Below are positions 45,047-54,948 of a stretch of 64,000 nucleotides of DNA, piece by piece. Source of the stretch: Ruminiclostridium cellobioparum subsp. termitidis CT1112 (GTDB lineage Bacteria; Bacillota; Clostridia; Acetivibrionales; DSM-1351); assembly GCF_000350485.1 (NCBI RefSeq), contig NZ_AORV01000054.1, forward strand, positions 62,001 to 126,000, read 5' to 3'. A model generated the notes under the pieces. The model searched no databases. It was given only the letters and a program-made list of their open reading frames with translations, and was not told the DNA's origin. Each line of letters opens with the position of its first letter. Positions within the stretch are counted from its first letter, which is position 1. The translations under genes were made by a program, and so were the position numbers.

Positions 45047-48000
45047 TTACTCTATAGTGAAATTAATTTGTACCTTACCATCCACTTTTGCCTTGAATAC
45101 CATTGCAGATATTTCACCAGACCAGGCAGTTCCGGGATTGATGCTTTCATTTACTCTGTACTCAATTCTGCCTTCCTTAACTGTGACACTTATGTTGGTT
45201 CCTGATATTGCTCCTGTTGCTGTGTCCTTTCCGGCTTTGAACTCACACAAGTCAACTACCTCAAGCTCATCCGGATTGTAGGTTACAACAAATGTGATGT
45301 CTCCGAAGTCCTGTACATTAGCTGCCAGCAGTGAAAAATCAAATTCCTGGTCTTTTGTACATTCAAGCTCATAGGACGGGCTTGTGGTACTCTTCATTAT
45401 TGAATCACTCCAGGCCGTCACTCCTGTAATGTTCTTGCCTCTGACTCTGTATGTGTGTGAGGTTCCCGGAGCAAGATTTTCATCTGTGTAGTTTGATACC
45501 TGTCCTACATTTATCGACTCTCCGTCGGCCTCCACTTCGTAGCTTATGCCTTCTTCTTTTGTCCATGTAAGCTGTACCTGGGTATCAGTTACCGTTACAT
45601 TTACATTCGAAGGTGCACCCGGTAAATCCGGCAGGGTTGACAGTGCAAGTACAGCACACCACTGCCCGTTTCCATTTACATTCTTTGTTCTGACTCTGTA
45701 GGTGTGAAATGTCTCAGCCTTAAGTCCGGTATGGTTGAATACGGTATCTTTCCCATTGTCAAAAACTACTCCGTCTACTTCGATGTCATATTGTGCATTT
45801 ACTTCCACGGCCTGCCATGCTATTATTACTGTTTTGTTTGTAACCACTGCTGCCAGGTTTGCTATAATGGCTGCTCCTGTTGTTGAACTGCTCTCTTCCT
45901 GTGGTAACGTAGAGATTTCAATAGGATTGCTCCATTCACCATTCCCGCTTATATTAACAGCTCTTATCTTATATGAATGTTCAGTTCCGGAAGTCAGGTT
46001 TTCATTTGTGTATGACATTCCTTTTGTATTCACTGTAGTTTTTTCATCTACTTGCAGATCGTAACTTTCTGCATAAGGTGAACTGTACCAGGTCAGAGTT
46101 ATGGAGTTCTGTTCTGCCGTTGCCATAATATTTTTGGGCACAAACGGTATGTCCGGCCATGTGGTTACTGTAACAGGCTCGCTCCATTGACTTTTGCCGC
46201 CTTTGTTATATGCTCTTATTCTGTATTTATGGCTTGTATTGGTTGATAACCCTTCATGAATGTAGGTATTGGTCTCAACTTGAAGGATCCTGCCGTCAAT
46301 TTCCAGCTCATAACCTTCGGCCCTATCAGGAACTTCCCATGTCAGGGTTATATTCTTCATTGCCGGCCTTCCGGTTAAATTTCCAGGTATTTCAGGAGGG
46401 TTCGGAAGTGTGCTTATTTCTGTATATGCACTCCATTCACTGCTTCCTCCGTCATTTCCTGCTCTTACTCGGTATTTATGACTTGTATCAGGCTGTAACC
46501 CTTCATCAGTGTATGTTGTTTCCAAGTCGGTTGATATAATTTTACCGTCTGCCTCTATTTCATAGCCGGTTGCCTTATCTACTTCATCCCAGTTAATTGT
46601 TATTGCAGACTGTGTTGTATATGTTTCTGTTATCACAGGCGTCTCAGGTGGATTGGGGTAGGTAGCAGCCTGTACCACTTCACTCCAGCGTCCTGTCCCT
46701 CCTGCGTTTATGACTCTGAGCCTGTATGTATGTGAGGTTTCGGCCTCCAGCCCATTCTGAGTATATGTGGTTGCCGTACCATTACTTGAAATTTTTCCAT
46801 CAGCCTCTATTTCGTAGCCCGTTGCACCACTAACCGCCTCCCATTTTAGAGTAATATACGTTATTCCTTTTTTATCGACATTAACTTTCGGAGGCAGTGC
46901 GAGGGTTGTCCCAGCTTTTTGAGTTGCAGTAGTCTCAATTCCTTCGTCATTTTTTGCTTTAATTGCAAAATTGTATTGAGTGTTTTCTGTCAATCCTGTT
47001 ACAGTTATCTCTTTGCCGGGTACTGTGATCCACTCCGGTGATGAAGTTAAAATACCAGATGCATTTACATATCTTGAACCTGTGGATATCTGATATTGTG
47101 TTACAGCAGGATTGGAGTCATTTATTGATAAATCCAATGAGTTTTCTTTATTGTTATTAAAACTAATTTGCGGAACCTGGGCTTTTGTTCTTATATTTCT
47201 CTCTACAAACGAGACATTTCCCGCTTTATCCCTGGCTTCATATTTTACGTAATATACGGTATTGGGAGTCAGGGAGCCAATTGTGTATGACGTATTGTTA
47301 ACCCAGTTTGAAACAGTACTGCCGACCGTATATCGATATTGTATTGAAGCTGCATCTGAAACTGTATCTGTGGCTGAACCTGTAATATTCATACTTGTGG
47401 CGTCAGCTGTTATGTTTACAGTTCCCAAAATCGGTGGTGAGTTGTCTACTATAACATCAACCGACTTGGTTACTGGGTCATATATACCATCGCTTACTTC
47501 AAATTTAAATGTGTGCTTGCCATCTGTTAACGTACTTATATCCAAAGCATTAAAATTCACAAGTTGAGGAGTCGCAGTATTGGATATGGCTTTTGTCTCT
47601 TTCCAAACTGAATCTATATAATATTTACAGGTTAGAGTATCCCCATCTGGATCTGAGACTGTCATTGACGGAGTAAAGTTATTAAGTTTAGATAATGTCC
47701 CGTTTCCTTTAATTGTTGATATGATAGTCGGTGGATCATTCCATACATATTCAAACTCATTATAAGGAGTATATACCTCACCAAAATATTTTGAGTCTCC
47801 AACCCACACACTTATATCAGCACTAAATATTAATCTAGTTCCATGTGGTATTGAATACGGAAGGCTAACAGTACCGGATATATCATCATGATTTAAAGAA
47901 TACAAAGTACCCGTATTGGGAGTTGGATTATTAAAATAAAGATAGCACTCTGATAATTGATATCCTGTTGAATCAAAAACTTTTATTTTTATTGTTGTAC

Positions 48001-48364
48001 CACTGTTTATTCCTGTTCTTAAACCTGTATTGTAATAGTCTGTACTATAATCTCCGGCTATAGCTTTAACGCTAAAATATACTTGATTATTATTCCCTGT
48101 TATTGCAGCAGTGATCTTACCTGTTAGATTTGCTCTCAAACTTCCAACTACATCAACAGGATAAGGCGGATTACCATATTCCCAATAATCACATATCTTA
48201 TCACTATAATTATTTATTCTAAAATTAACGCTATTAATACTGGCTGCCTTTACATCCTGTCCAAACTCAACAAAATACCCATTCTCTATATTCCCAAATG
48301 ATACCGAAATAAAAATATTCAATAGTAAAAAAAACGTTATAATCTTCCTTGCTCGTTTTATCAT
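45047..48364 (-). CDS. Secreted FN3-array protein, paralogue 2 (different head)
   Basis: 1,105 residues from ATG 48364. Its signal peptide is the same as paralogue 1 apart from one Arg/Lys change. Residues ~40-215 are a different, strand-rich head (INNYSDKICDYWEYGNPP..., VSLPYSIPHGTRLIFSADIS) with no YYDKY modules. From TPSMTVSDPDGDTLTC on, the protein is nearly identical to the other paralogues: Ig-like region, about eight FN3 domains and a cohesin-like end. The gap to paralogue 1 (stop at 45047, next start 45034) is 12 nt, with the Shine-Dalgarno overlapping the stop, so translation is probably coupled. Confidence 0.8.
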   Translation of the reverse strand: MIKRARKIITFFLLLNIFISVSFGNIENGYFVEFGQDVKAASINSVNFRINNYSDKICDYWEYGNPPYPVDVVGSLRANLTGKITAAITGNNNQVYFSVKAIAGDYSTDYYNTGLRTGINSGTTIKIKVFDSTGYQLSECYLYFNNPTPNTGTLYSLNHDDISGTVSLPYSIPHGTRLIFSADISVWVGDSKYFGEVYTPYNEFEYVWNDPPTIISTIKGNGTLSKLNNFTPSMTVSDPDGDTLTCKYYIDSVWKETKAISNTATPQLVNFNALDISTLTDGKHTFKFEVSDGIYDPVTKSVDVIVDNSPPILGTVNITADATSMNITGSATDTVSDAASIQYRYTVGSTVSNWVNNTSYTIGSLTPNTVYYVKYEARDKAGNVSFVERNIRTKAQVPQISFNNNKENSLDLSINDSNPAVTQYQISTGSRYVNASGILTSSPEWITVPGKEITVTGLTENTQYNFAIKAKNDEGIETTATQKAGTTLALPPKVNVDKKGITYITLKWEAVSGATGYEIEADGKISSNGTATTYTQNGLEAETSHTYRLRVINAGGTGRWSEVVQAATYPNPPETPVITETYTTQSAITINWDEVDKATGYEIEADGKIISTDLETTYTDEGLQPDTSHKYRVRAGNDGGSSEWSAYTEISTLPNPPEIPGNLTGRPAMKNITLTWEVPDRAEGYELEIDGRILQVETNTYIHEGLSTNTSHKYRIRAYNKGGKSQWSEPVTVTTWPDIPFVPKNIMATAEQNSITLTWYSSPYAESYDLQVDEKTTVNTKGMSYTNENLTSGTEHSYKIRAVNISGNGEWSNPIEISTLPQEESSSTTGAAIIANLAAVVTNKTVIIAWQAVEVNAQYDIEVDGVVFDNGKDTVFNHTGLKAETFHTYRVRTKNVNGNGQWCAVLALSTLPDLPGAPSNVNVTVTDTQVQLTWTKEEGISYEVEADGESINVGQVSNYTDENLAPGTSHTYRVRGKNITGVTAWSDSIMKSTTSPSYELECTKDQEFDFSLLAANVQDFGDITFVVTYNPDELEVVDLCEFKAGKDTATGAISGTNISVTVKEGRIEYRVNESINPGTAWSGEISAMVFKAKVDGKVQINFTIE

Positions 48365-48376
48365 ATTCAAACACCT

Positions 48377-51300
48377 TTACTCTATAGTGAAATTAATTTG
48401 TACCTTACTATCCACTTTTGCCCTGAATACCATTGCAGATATTTCACCCGACCAGGTAGTTCCGGGGTTGATGCTTTCATTTACTCTGTACTCTATTCTG
48501 CCTTCCTTAACTGTGACACTTATATTGGTTCCTGATATTGCTCCTGTTGCTGTGTCCTTTCCGGCTGTGAACTCGCACAAATCCATTACTTCCAGTTCCT
48601 CGGGATTGTAGGTTACAACAAATGTGATGTCTCCGAAGTCCTGTACATTAGCTGCCAGCAGTGAAAAATCAAATTCCTGGTCTTTTGCACATTCAAGCTC
48701 GTAGGACGGGCTTGTGGTACTCTTCATTATTGAATCACTCCAGGCCGTTACTCCTGTAATGTTCTTGCCTCTGACTCTGTATGTGTGTGAGGTTCCCGGA
48801 GCAAGATTTTCATCTGTGTAGTTTGATACCTGTCCTACATTTATCGACTCTCCGTCGGCCTCCACTTCGTAGCTTATGCCTTCTTCTTTTGTCCATGTAA
48901 GCTGTACCTGGGTATCAGTTACCGTTACATTTACATTCGAAGGTGCACCCGGTAAATCCGGCAGGGTTGACAGTGCAAGTACAGCACACCACTGTCCGTT
49001 TCCATTTGCATTTTTTGTTCTGACTCTGTAGGTGTGAAATGTCTCAGCCTTAAGTCCGGTATGGTTGAATACGGTATCTTTCCCATTGTCAAAAACTACT
49101 CCGTCTACTTCGATGTCATATTGTGCATTTACTTCCACGGCCTGCCATGCTATTATTACTGTTTTGTTTGTAACCACTGCTGCCAGGTTTGCTATAATGG
49201 CTGCTCCTGTTGTTGAACTGCTCTCTTCCTGTGGTAATGTGGCAATTTCAATAGGATTGCTCCATTCACCATTCCCGCTTATATTAACAGCTCTTATCTT
49301 ATATGAATGTTCAGTTCCGGAAGTCAGGTTTTCATTTGTGTATGACATTCCTTTTGTATTCACTGTAGTTTTTTCATCTATCTGTACATCATAGCTTTCT
49401 GCATAAGGTGAACTGTACCAGGTCAAAGTTATGGAGTTCTGTTCTGCCGTTGCCATAATATTTTTGGGAACAGACGGTATGTCCGGCCATGTGGTTACTG
49501 TAACAGGCTCGCTCCATTGACTTTTGCCGCCTTTGTTATATGCTCTTATTCTGTATTTATGGCTTGTATTGGTTGATAACCCTTCATGAATGTAGGTATT
49601 GGTCTCAACTTGAAGGATCCTGCCGTCAATTTCCAGCTCATAACCTTCGGCCCTATCAGGGACTTCCCATGTCAGGGTTATATTCTTCATTGTCGGCTTT
49701 CCAGTTAAATTTCCAGGTATTTCAGGAGGATTGGGAAGTGTGCTTATTTCTGTATATGCACTCCATTCACTGCTTCCTCCATCATTTATTGCCCGAACAC
49801 GGTATTTGTGTGTCGAATCAGGATTCAATCCTTCGTCCGTATACGTGGTATTTATACCTGTATTTATAATTTTACCGTCTACCTCTATTTCATAGCCGGT
49901 TGCCTTATCTACTGCATCCCAGTTAATTGTTATTGCAGACTGTGTTGTATATGTTTCTGCTATCACAGGCGTTTCAGGTGGATAGGGGTAGGTAGCGGCC
50001 TGCACAATATCACTCCAGGGTCCCGTCCCTCCTGCGTTTATGACTCTGAGCCTGTATGTGTGTGAGGTTTCGGCCTCCAGCCCATTCTGAGTATATGTGG
50101 TTGCCGTACCATTACTTGAGATTTTTCCGTCAGCCTCTATTTCATAACCGGTTGCACCACTAACCGCCTCCCATTTTAGATTAATATACGTTATTCCTTT
50201 TTTATCGACATTAACTTTCGGAGGCAGAGCAAGGGTTGTCCCAGCTTTTTGAGTTGCAGCACTCTCAATTCCTTCGTCATTTTTTGCTTTAATTGCAAAA
50301 TTGTATTGGGTGTTTTCTGTCAATCCTGTTACAGTTATTTTTTTGCCGGGTACTGTAATCCACTCCGGTGATGAAGTTAAAATCCCGGATGCATTTACAT
50401 ATCTTGAACCTGCCATAATCTGATACTGTGTTACAGCAGGATTGGAGTCATTTATTAATAAATCCAATGAGGTTTCTTTATTGTTATTTATATTGAGTTG
50501 CGGAACCTGGGCCTTCGTTCTTACGTTGCTCTCTTTAAATGAAACATTTCCCGCTTTATCCCTGGCTTCATATTTTACGTAATATGCAGTATTGGGAGTC
50601 AGGGAGCCAATTGTGTATGACGTATTGTTAACCCAGTTTGAAACAGTACTGCCAGCTGTATATCGATATTGCATTGAAGCCCCATCTGAAACTGTGTCTG
50701 TGGCAGAACCTGAAATATTTATACTTGTGGCGTCAGCAGTTATGTTTACTGCTCCTATAACCGGAGGTGAATTGTCTACTATCACGTCGACTGACACGGT
50801 CATTGGACTAGCATTACCGTCACTTACTTCAAATTTAAAAGTATGATTGCCATCTGACAAAGTATTTATATCTAAAGCACTAAAATTCACAAGTTGTGCA
50901 GTAGCCGTGTTGGATATGGTTTTTGTCTCTTTCTCGGCTGAGTCTATATAGTATTTGCAGGTTAGAGTATCTCCATTTGGATTTGTGACTGAGATAGATG
51001 GTGTAAAATTATTCCCTTTTGATAACACCTCATTCGCAATAGGTGAGTTTATTGATAATGAGCCTTTATTTACATACCAATAGCCATCTGTGTGTTTTCC
51101 ATTAACAGGATAAGTACCATTTGGAGCAATAATATTTGATTCAAGTAAAGAAACCTTTATGTCTCTCTTTCTACTTATGGTATAACCACAGTATTCCCCA
51201 TAAATAACTTGTCCCCCAGAAAAACCATAAGAATAATACCTATATATTTTTTCTTCTGGAGCGAAATTAGAATTAACACTTGGTGTTCTTTTAAGCCAAC

Positions 51301-51643
51301 AATACCCGGTTACAGTAGAGTAGTCCCAAGGGCATGACATGCTAACATAACCATCACTTTCTAGTGTTAAAACTGTTATAGGAGAAGAAACTTCACCATC
51401 GCAAAATTCGTAGTAGTCCCATATTACATCACTGTATTGGCCTGTACGCAAAGTCTCATTACTGTGATCTAAATACCACTCACTTGTTGAGGAATACTTA
51501 TCATAATAACAGCTTGCATTAGCCGCCCTAGCCTCCTGCCCAAACTCAATAAAATGCCCGCTTTCCATATTCCCAAATGAAACAGATATAAAAATACCCA
51601 ATAATAAAACAAATGTTAAAACCCTAATAGCCAGCTTTGTCAT
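48377..51643 (-). CDS. Secreted FN3-array protein, paralogue 3 (single head module)
   Basis: 1,088 residues from ATG 51643; GGTGG is close upstream and a TTG 18 nt further up is a poorer start. The signal peptide (LAIRVLTFVLLLGIFISVSFGN) resembles the others. One head module begins CYYDKYSSTSEWYLD and ends NGTYPVNGKHTDGYWYVNK, related to the two in paralogue 1. Then follow the Ig-like region, about eight FN3 domains and the cohesin-like domain ending FRAKVDSKVQINFTIE. It is the first of the three tandem genes in transcription order. Confidence 0.8.
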   Translation of the reverse strand: MTKLAIRVLTFVLLLGIFISVSFGNMESGHFIEFGQEARAANASCYYDKYSSTSEWYLDHSNETLRTGQYSDVIWDYYEFCDGEVSSPITVLTLESDGYVSMSCPWDYSTVTGYCWLKRTPSVNSNFAPEEKIYRYYSYGFSGGQVIYGEYCGYTISRKRDIKVSLLESNIIAPNGTYPVNGKHTDGYWYVNKGSLSINSPIANEVLSKGNNFTPSISVTNPNGDTLTCKYYIDSAEKETKTISNTATAQLVNFSALDINTLSDGNHTFKFEVSDGNASPMTVSVDVIVDNSPPVIGAVNITADATSINISGSATDTVSDGASMQYRYTAGSTVSNWVNNTSYTIGSLTPNTAYYVKYEARDKAGNVSFKESNVRTKAQVPQLNINNNKETSLDLLINDSNPAVTQYQIMAGSRYVNASGILTSSPEWITVPGKKITVTGLTENTQYNFAIKAKNDEGIESAATQKAGTTLALPPKVNVDKKGITYINLKWEAVSGATGYEIEADGKISSNGTATTYTQNGLEAETSHTYRLRVINAGGTGPWSDIVQAATYPYPPETPVIAETYTTQSAITINWDAVDKATGYEIEVDGKIINTGINTTYTDEGLNPDSTHKYRVRAINDGGSSEWSAYTEISTLPNPPEIPGNLTGKPTMKNITLTWEVPDRAEGYELEIDGRILQVETNTYIHEGLSTNTSHKYRIRAYNKGGKSQWSEPVTVTTWPDIPSVPKNIMATAEQNSITLTWYSSPYAESYDVQIDEKTTVNTKGMSYTNENLTSGTEHSYKIRAVNISGNGEWSNPIEIATLPQEESSSTTGAAIIANLAAVVTNKTVIIAWQAVEVNAQYDIEVDGVVFDNGKDTVFNHTGLKAETFHTYRVRTKNANGNGQWCAVLALSTLPDLPGAPSNVNVTVTDTQVQLTWTKEEGISYEVEADGESINVGQVSNYTDENLAPGTSHTYRVRGKNITGVTAWSDSIMKSTTSPSYELECAKDQEFDFSLLAANVQDFGDITFVVTYNPEELEVMDLCEFTAGKDTATGAISGTNISVTVKEGRIEYRVNESINPGTTWSGEISAMVFRAKVDSKVQINFTIE

Positions 51644-51703
51644 ATTTCCACCCTGACACAATAAAAAATATATTAAAATACCTTTACATCCGTTTTATCT
51701 CTG

Positions 51704-54700
51704 CTATTCAACCGTATACGACATGGTTGTCTCTTTATTGGTTTGGGACAGGAATCTGATAATAACTATTTCTCCCTTATCCGCATCCTCTACGCCATAT
51801 ACAATCTTACCGCCGGCAAATTCCTTTATGGTTATGTTTGTTCCGTCAATTTTTCCAGTCTCCAATTCCAGCCCTTGGGTAACTGCGTATAGATCAACCA
51901 CCTCAAGATCGTCAGCATTATATCTGACAACTATGTCATAGCTGCTTACATCTTTTTTGGGCACTGCTATAACGAAATTAAATCCGGTATCCTTATCAAC
52001 TTTTATAACCAGTTCTTCCTTGGTGTTGACTCTTATAAGCTCAGTCCATTCACTGCAAACTCCATCTATATTTACAGCTCTTACCCTGTATTCATGTACC
52101 GAGTTAGGTTCAAGTCCTGTAATTTTATATGTTAATTCAGTTATGTTGCCGATAATTTCTCCGTCAGCTTCAATCTCAAAGCTTATGGCACCCTGAGTTG
52201 TTGTTTCCGGACTACCAGCCCCGGAGGATGTTGTTTGCCATGTCAATATTGCTTCGTTGATTGTCATGTCTGCCTTGAAGCTGACAGGTACATCCGGGCC
52301 TGTTGCCTGAGTCAGTTCCGTACTCCAATCACTCACACCATTTATATTTTTTGCCCTGACACGGTAGCTATGCTGAGTATTTGGCAAAAGTTCAGTATGC
52401 TCATACAATGTCTTTGCATTAGTACTTACAACATTGCCGTCTGCCATTATTTCATAGCCTTGAGCTCCGTCAACCTCATCCCAGGTTATTATTATTGAAT
52501 TGCTCTTTGATAAGACCACTATTCCTGCCGGAGCTGCCACGTTGGTAAACGCAGATATCTTATCAGTCCAATCACCTATATTTTCATTATCCTTTGCCCT
52601 GACCATATAAGTGTGCATGGTATTGGGGGCAAGGTCTGTATGACTGTATGTATTTGTGACTACATTGTCAATGATTTTTCCGTCCGCCATTACATCATAG
52701 CCGGTCGCACCATCAACTTCCTCCCACCTGATATCTATTGATATGCTGCTGGAAGTTGTCGCTTCCAATTTCGCGGGTTTTCCGAGCTTTGTTGTTTTAA
52801 CGCTGGTATCGCTCCACTCTCCGGCTTCACTGCCCTTATATGCCCTTACCCTGTAGGTATGCTTAATGCCGGAATCAAGTGCAGTCTGTGTATATTCCGT
52901 ATTTGCATCCAGTTTAATTTCGGTGCCGTCTATTTCAAGGCCATATCCATCAGCACCAACTACCATATCCCATTCGATTTTCACTTCATTTCCACTTACT
53001 GTAACCTTCAAGTTTGCGGGTGCTGCAAGTAATGTCGATTTCTTTAATTCCTCTGTCCACCCACCTATGACATTGCCATTTCTGGCTCTGACCCTATAGG
53101 TATGTTCTTCATTTCTGCCAAGGTTATCATGCAGAAATTCCGTTTTATTATCGTTAAAAATCACAGTCCCATCCACTTCAATGTCATAACCTGACGCGCC
53201 CTCAACACCATCCCACCTCAATGATATAGTACTTCCTGAAACTGTTGATACTGCGAAATCAGCAGGTACAGAAGGCAATGTGACTCCTGTGATCAACTCG
53301 CTCCATTCACCCGTTCCAATATCATTCTTTGGGCGGGCTCTATAAGTATGGGTGGTATTTGGCTTGAGGTTTGAATGGAGATATTCATTTTTGTCCAGTT
53401 CAATTACCTGGGAGCCGTCTATCTCCAATTCATATGAGGCAGCACCTGCCTGCGCATCCCATGTAACCTTTAATTTGTCATCCCATCCCTGAATTTGCAT
53501 ATTCAGAGCCGAATCAGGCAAAGTCGATTTGACAACCAGCTCACTCCATTGTCCTGCTCCGCTTGAATTTTTGGCTCTTACGCGATATGTCCTCTGTGAG
53601 TTTGACTGTAAGTCATACTGCGTGTATGTGGTATTATTCAAGTTATCCTCAGGTGAACCGTAAACCTCAACATCATAACCTGATGCTCCCTTTACAGGAT
53701 TCCAATTCAAAGTTATAGTTGATTTTGTAGATGTTATTGATATAGCCTCAGGTGCTTCAGGCAATGTCCAGATTTCATATAACTCCGACCATTCTCCGAG
53801 CAGAGCATCGCCTTTTGCCTGAATTCTAACAGATTTCATGGTACCCGGCTCAAGACCGTCTATCTTATATGATGTCTGTTGTCCGTTGTCAATTCTATCC
53901 CCGTCGACCTCTATAAAATACTGCCTGGCACCTTCGACTTTATCCCATGAAATAGAGATGGCACTTTCAGATGCAGTTTGAATCAGCTTAAACTTATCGC
54001 TTATCGGCACTATACCTGTGACATAATTACTCCAGGGGCCTGCTATTATGGCATTTCTGAGTCTAACTCTATATGTATGCCTGGTCCCGGGTATCAGGTT
54101 TAAATTTGTATAGGTATTTGATGTAATATTTCTAACCAGGACCCCGTCTGCTTCAACTTCATAACCTGTACAACCGATTGCTTCATCCCAGTCAAGTGTT
54201 ATTTGCCTGTCCGACTCTGTAATTTTGAGATTCAGAGGTGCAGCTATGGGCTCTACACCATAAACCAACTTATCATTAATATATCCTGTTACTCTGTTAT
54301 AATCGGCATAGGTGTCACCGGATTTCCTGAATGAATAGTCGTCAGTCTGAATAAATTCAGTTTTATCCTTTTTTTCTATTCTGCATTGCAATTCAACAAC
54401 ATCATTTTGATTTAATAATCCCGCACCTTCCTTAAAGGTTATTTCAAGGCAATAATCCACCCCATCCGTTTTACCGGGTATTTTTACAAATCTCCCGGTC
54501 ACATTGCCATTGCCTATATTTGACAGATCACAAAAAAAGTTTTGTTCACTTTCCCCATTTACTGTATAGTAATATCTGATTTTTACACTTGATAGTTTAA
54601 TTGGGGTATTTCCGTTATTATACAGCTTGTATCTCGGAAATAAAGTATTTATATTGGAGGATTTATTAGGGCTGTATGTCTCAAGCTTTATTGATTCCAA

Positions 54701-54898
54701 AACCTTACTTCCCTGCTTTTCTCTGACAGTCTTTATCTTCTGGTAGCCGTTATTGTTTTTATCCTTGGCATTAACAGGATAAGTATTTGAACTGCCGGCT
54801 TCCTCGGCCATAACAATACTTCCTGCAGCAACCGTTTGAAATAACATAATTACACTCAATATTACCGCCAGCTTTTTTTTATGTAACAGCTTCTTCAC
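51704..54898 (-). CDS. Secreted CBM3-FN3 protein with cohesin-like C-terminus
   Basis: 1,064 residues from GTG 54898, chosen because GGAGG lies 8 nt upstream; the in-frame ATG at 54913 has no such site. Signal peptide LAVILSVIMLFQTVAAGSIVMA. Residues ~63-215 are a family-3 carbohydrate-binding module: PRYKLYNNGNTPIKLSSVKIRYYYT, VDYCLEITFKEGAGLL, RIEKKDKTEFIQTDDYSF and the closing GYINDKLVYGVEP. About nine FN3-type domains follow, then a ~105-residue end (YDIVVRYNADDLEVVDLY) equivalent to the cohesin-like domain of the three paralogues. CBM3 modules bind cellulose or related surfaces, though some do not. The gap to paralogue 3 is 60 nt. Confidence 0.85.
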   Translation of the reverse strand: MKKLLHKKKLAVILSVIMLFQTVAAGSIVMAEEAGSSNTYPVNAKDKNNNGYQKIKTVREKQGSKVLESIKLETYSPNKSSNINTLFPRYKLYNNGNTPIKLSSVKIRYYYTVNGESEQNFFCDLSNIGNGNVTGRFVKIPGKTDGVDYCLEITFKEGAGLLNQNDVVELQCRIEKKDKTEFIQTDDYSFRKSGDTYADYNRVTGYINDKLVYGVEPIAAPLNLKITESDRQITLDWDEAIGCTGYEVEADGVLVRNITSNTYTNLNLIPGTRHTYRVRLRNAIIAGPWSNYVTGIVPISDKFKLIQTASESAISISWDKVEGARQYFIEVDGDRIDNGQQTSYKIDGLEPGTMKSVRIQAKGDALLGEWSELYEIWTLPEAPEAISITSTKSTITLNWNPVKGASGYDVEVYGSPEDNLNNTTYTQYDLQSNSQRTYRVRAKNSSGAGQWSELVVKSTLPDSALNMQIQGWDDKLKVTWDAQAGAASYELEIDGSQVIELDKNEYLHSNLKPNTTHTYRARPKNDIGTGEWSELITGVTLPSVPADFAVSTVSGSTISLRWDGVEGASGYDIEVDGTVIFNDNKTEFLHDNLGRNEEHTYRVRARNGNVIGGWTEELKKSTLLAAPANLKVTVSGNEVKIEWDMVVGADGYGLEIDGTEIKLDANTEYTQTALDSGIKHTYRVRAYKGSEAGEWSDTSVKTTKLGKPAKLEATTSSSISIDIRWEEVDGATGYDVMADGKIIDNVVTNTYSHTDLAPNTMHTYMVRAKDNENIGDWTDKISAFTNVAAPAGIVVLSKSNSIIITWDEVDGAQGYEIMADGNVVSTNAKTLYEHTELLPNTQHSYRVRAKNINGVSDWSTELTQATGPDVPVSFKADMTINEAILTWQTTSSGAGSPETTTQGAISFEIEADGEIIGNITELTYKITGLEPNSVHEYRVRAVNIDGVCSEWTELIRVNTKEELVIKVDKDTGFNFVIAVPKKDVSSYDIVVRYNADDLEVVDLYAVTQGLELETGKIDGTNITIKEFAGGKIVYGVEDADKGEIVIIRFLSQTNKETTMSYTVE

Positions 54899-54948
54899 GC
54901 TCTTTTCCTCCATTAAATAACAAGATTATTGTCTGCAGTCACTCTAAT

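Larger units (their letters stand above)
41075..51010 (-). repeat. Three tandem ~2.6-kb direct repeats encoding the constant FN3 tails
   Basis: Segments about 41075-43710, 45047-47690 and 48377-51010 are nearly the same over ~2.6 kb. A second short repeat, ~110 bp covering signal peptide, start and intergenic site, is shared by 44925-45034 and 48255-48364. Between these constant parts the head-coding DNA differs. Such long repeats will recombine and may also confuse assembly. Confidence 0.8.

Noticed and set aside
41075-51643. Regular repeats in the FN3 genes as a CRISPR array
   Set aside because: Repeats are long, coding and in frame with protein domains; there are no short direct repeats with unique spacers.
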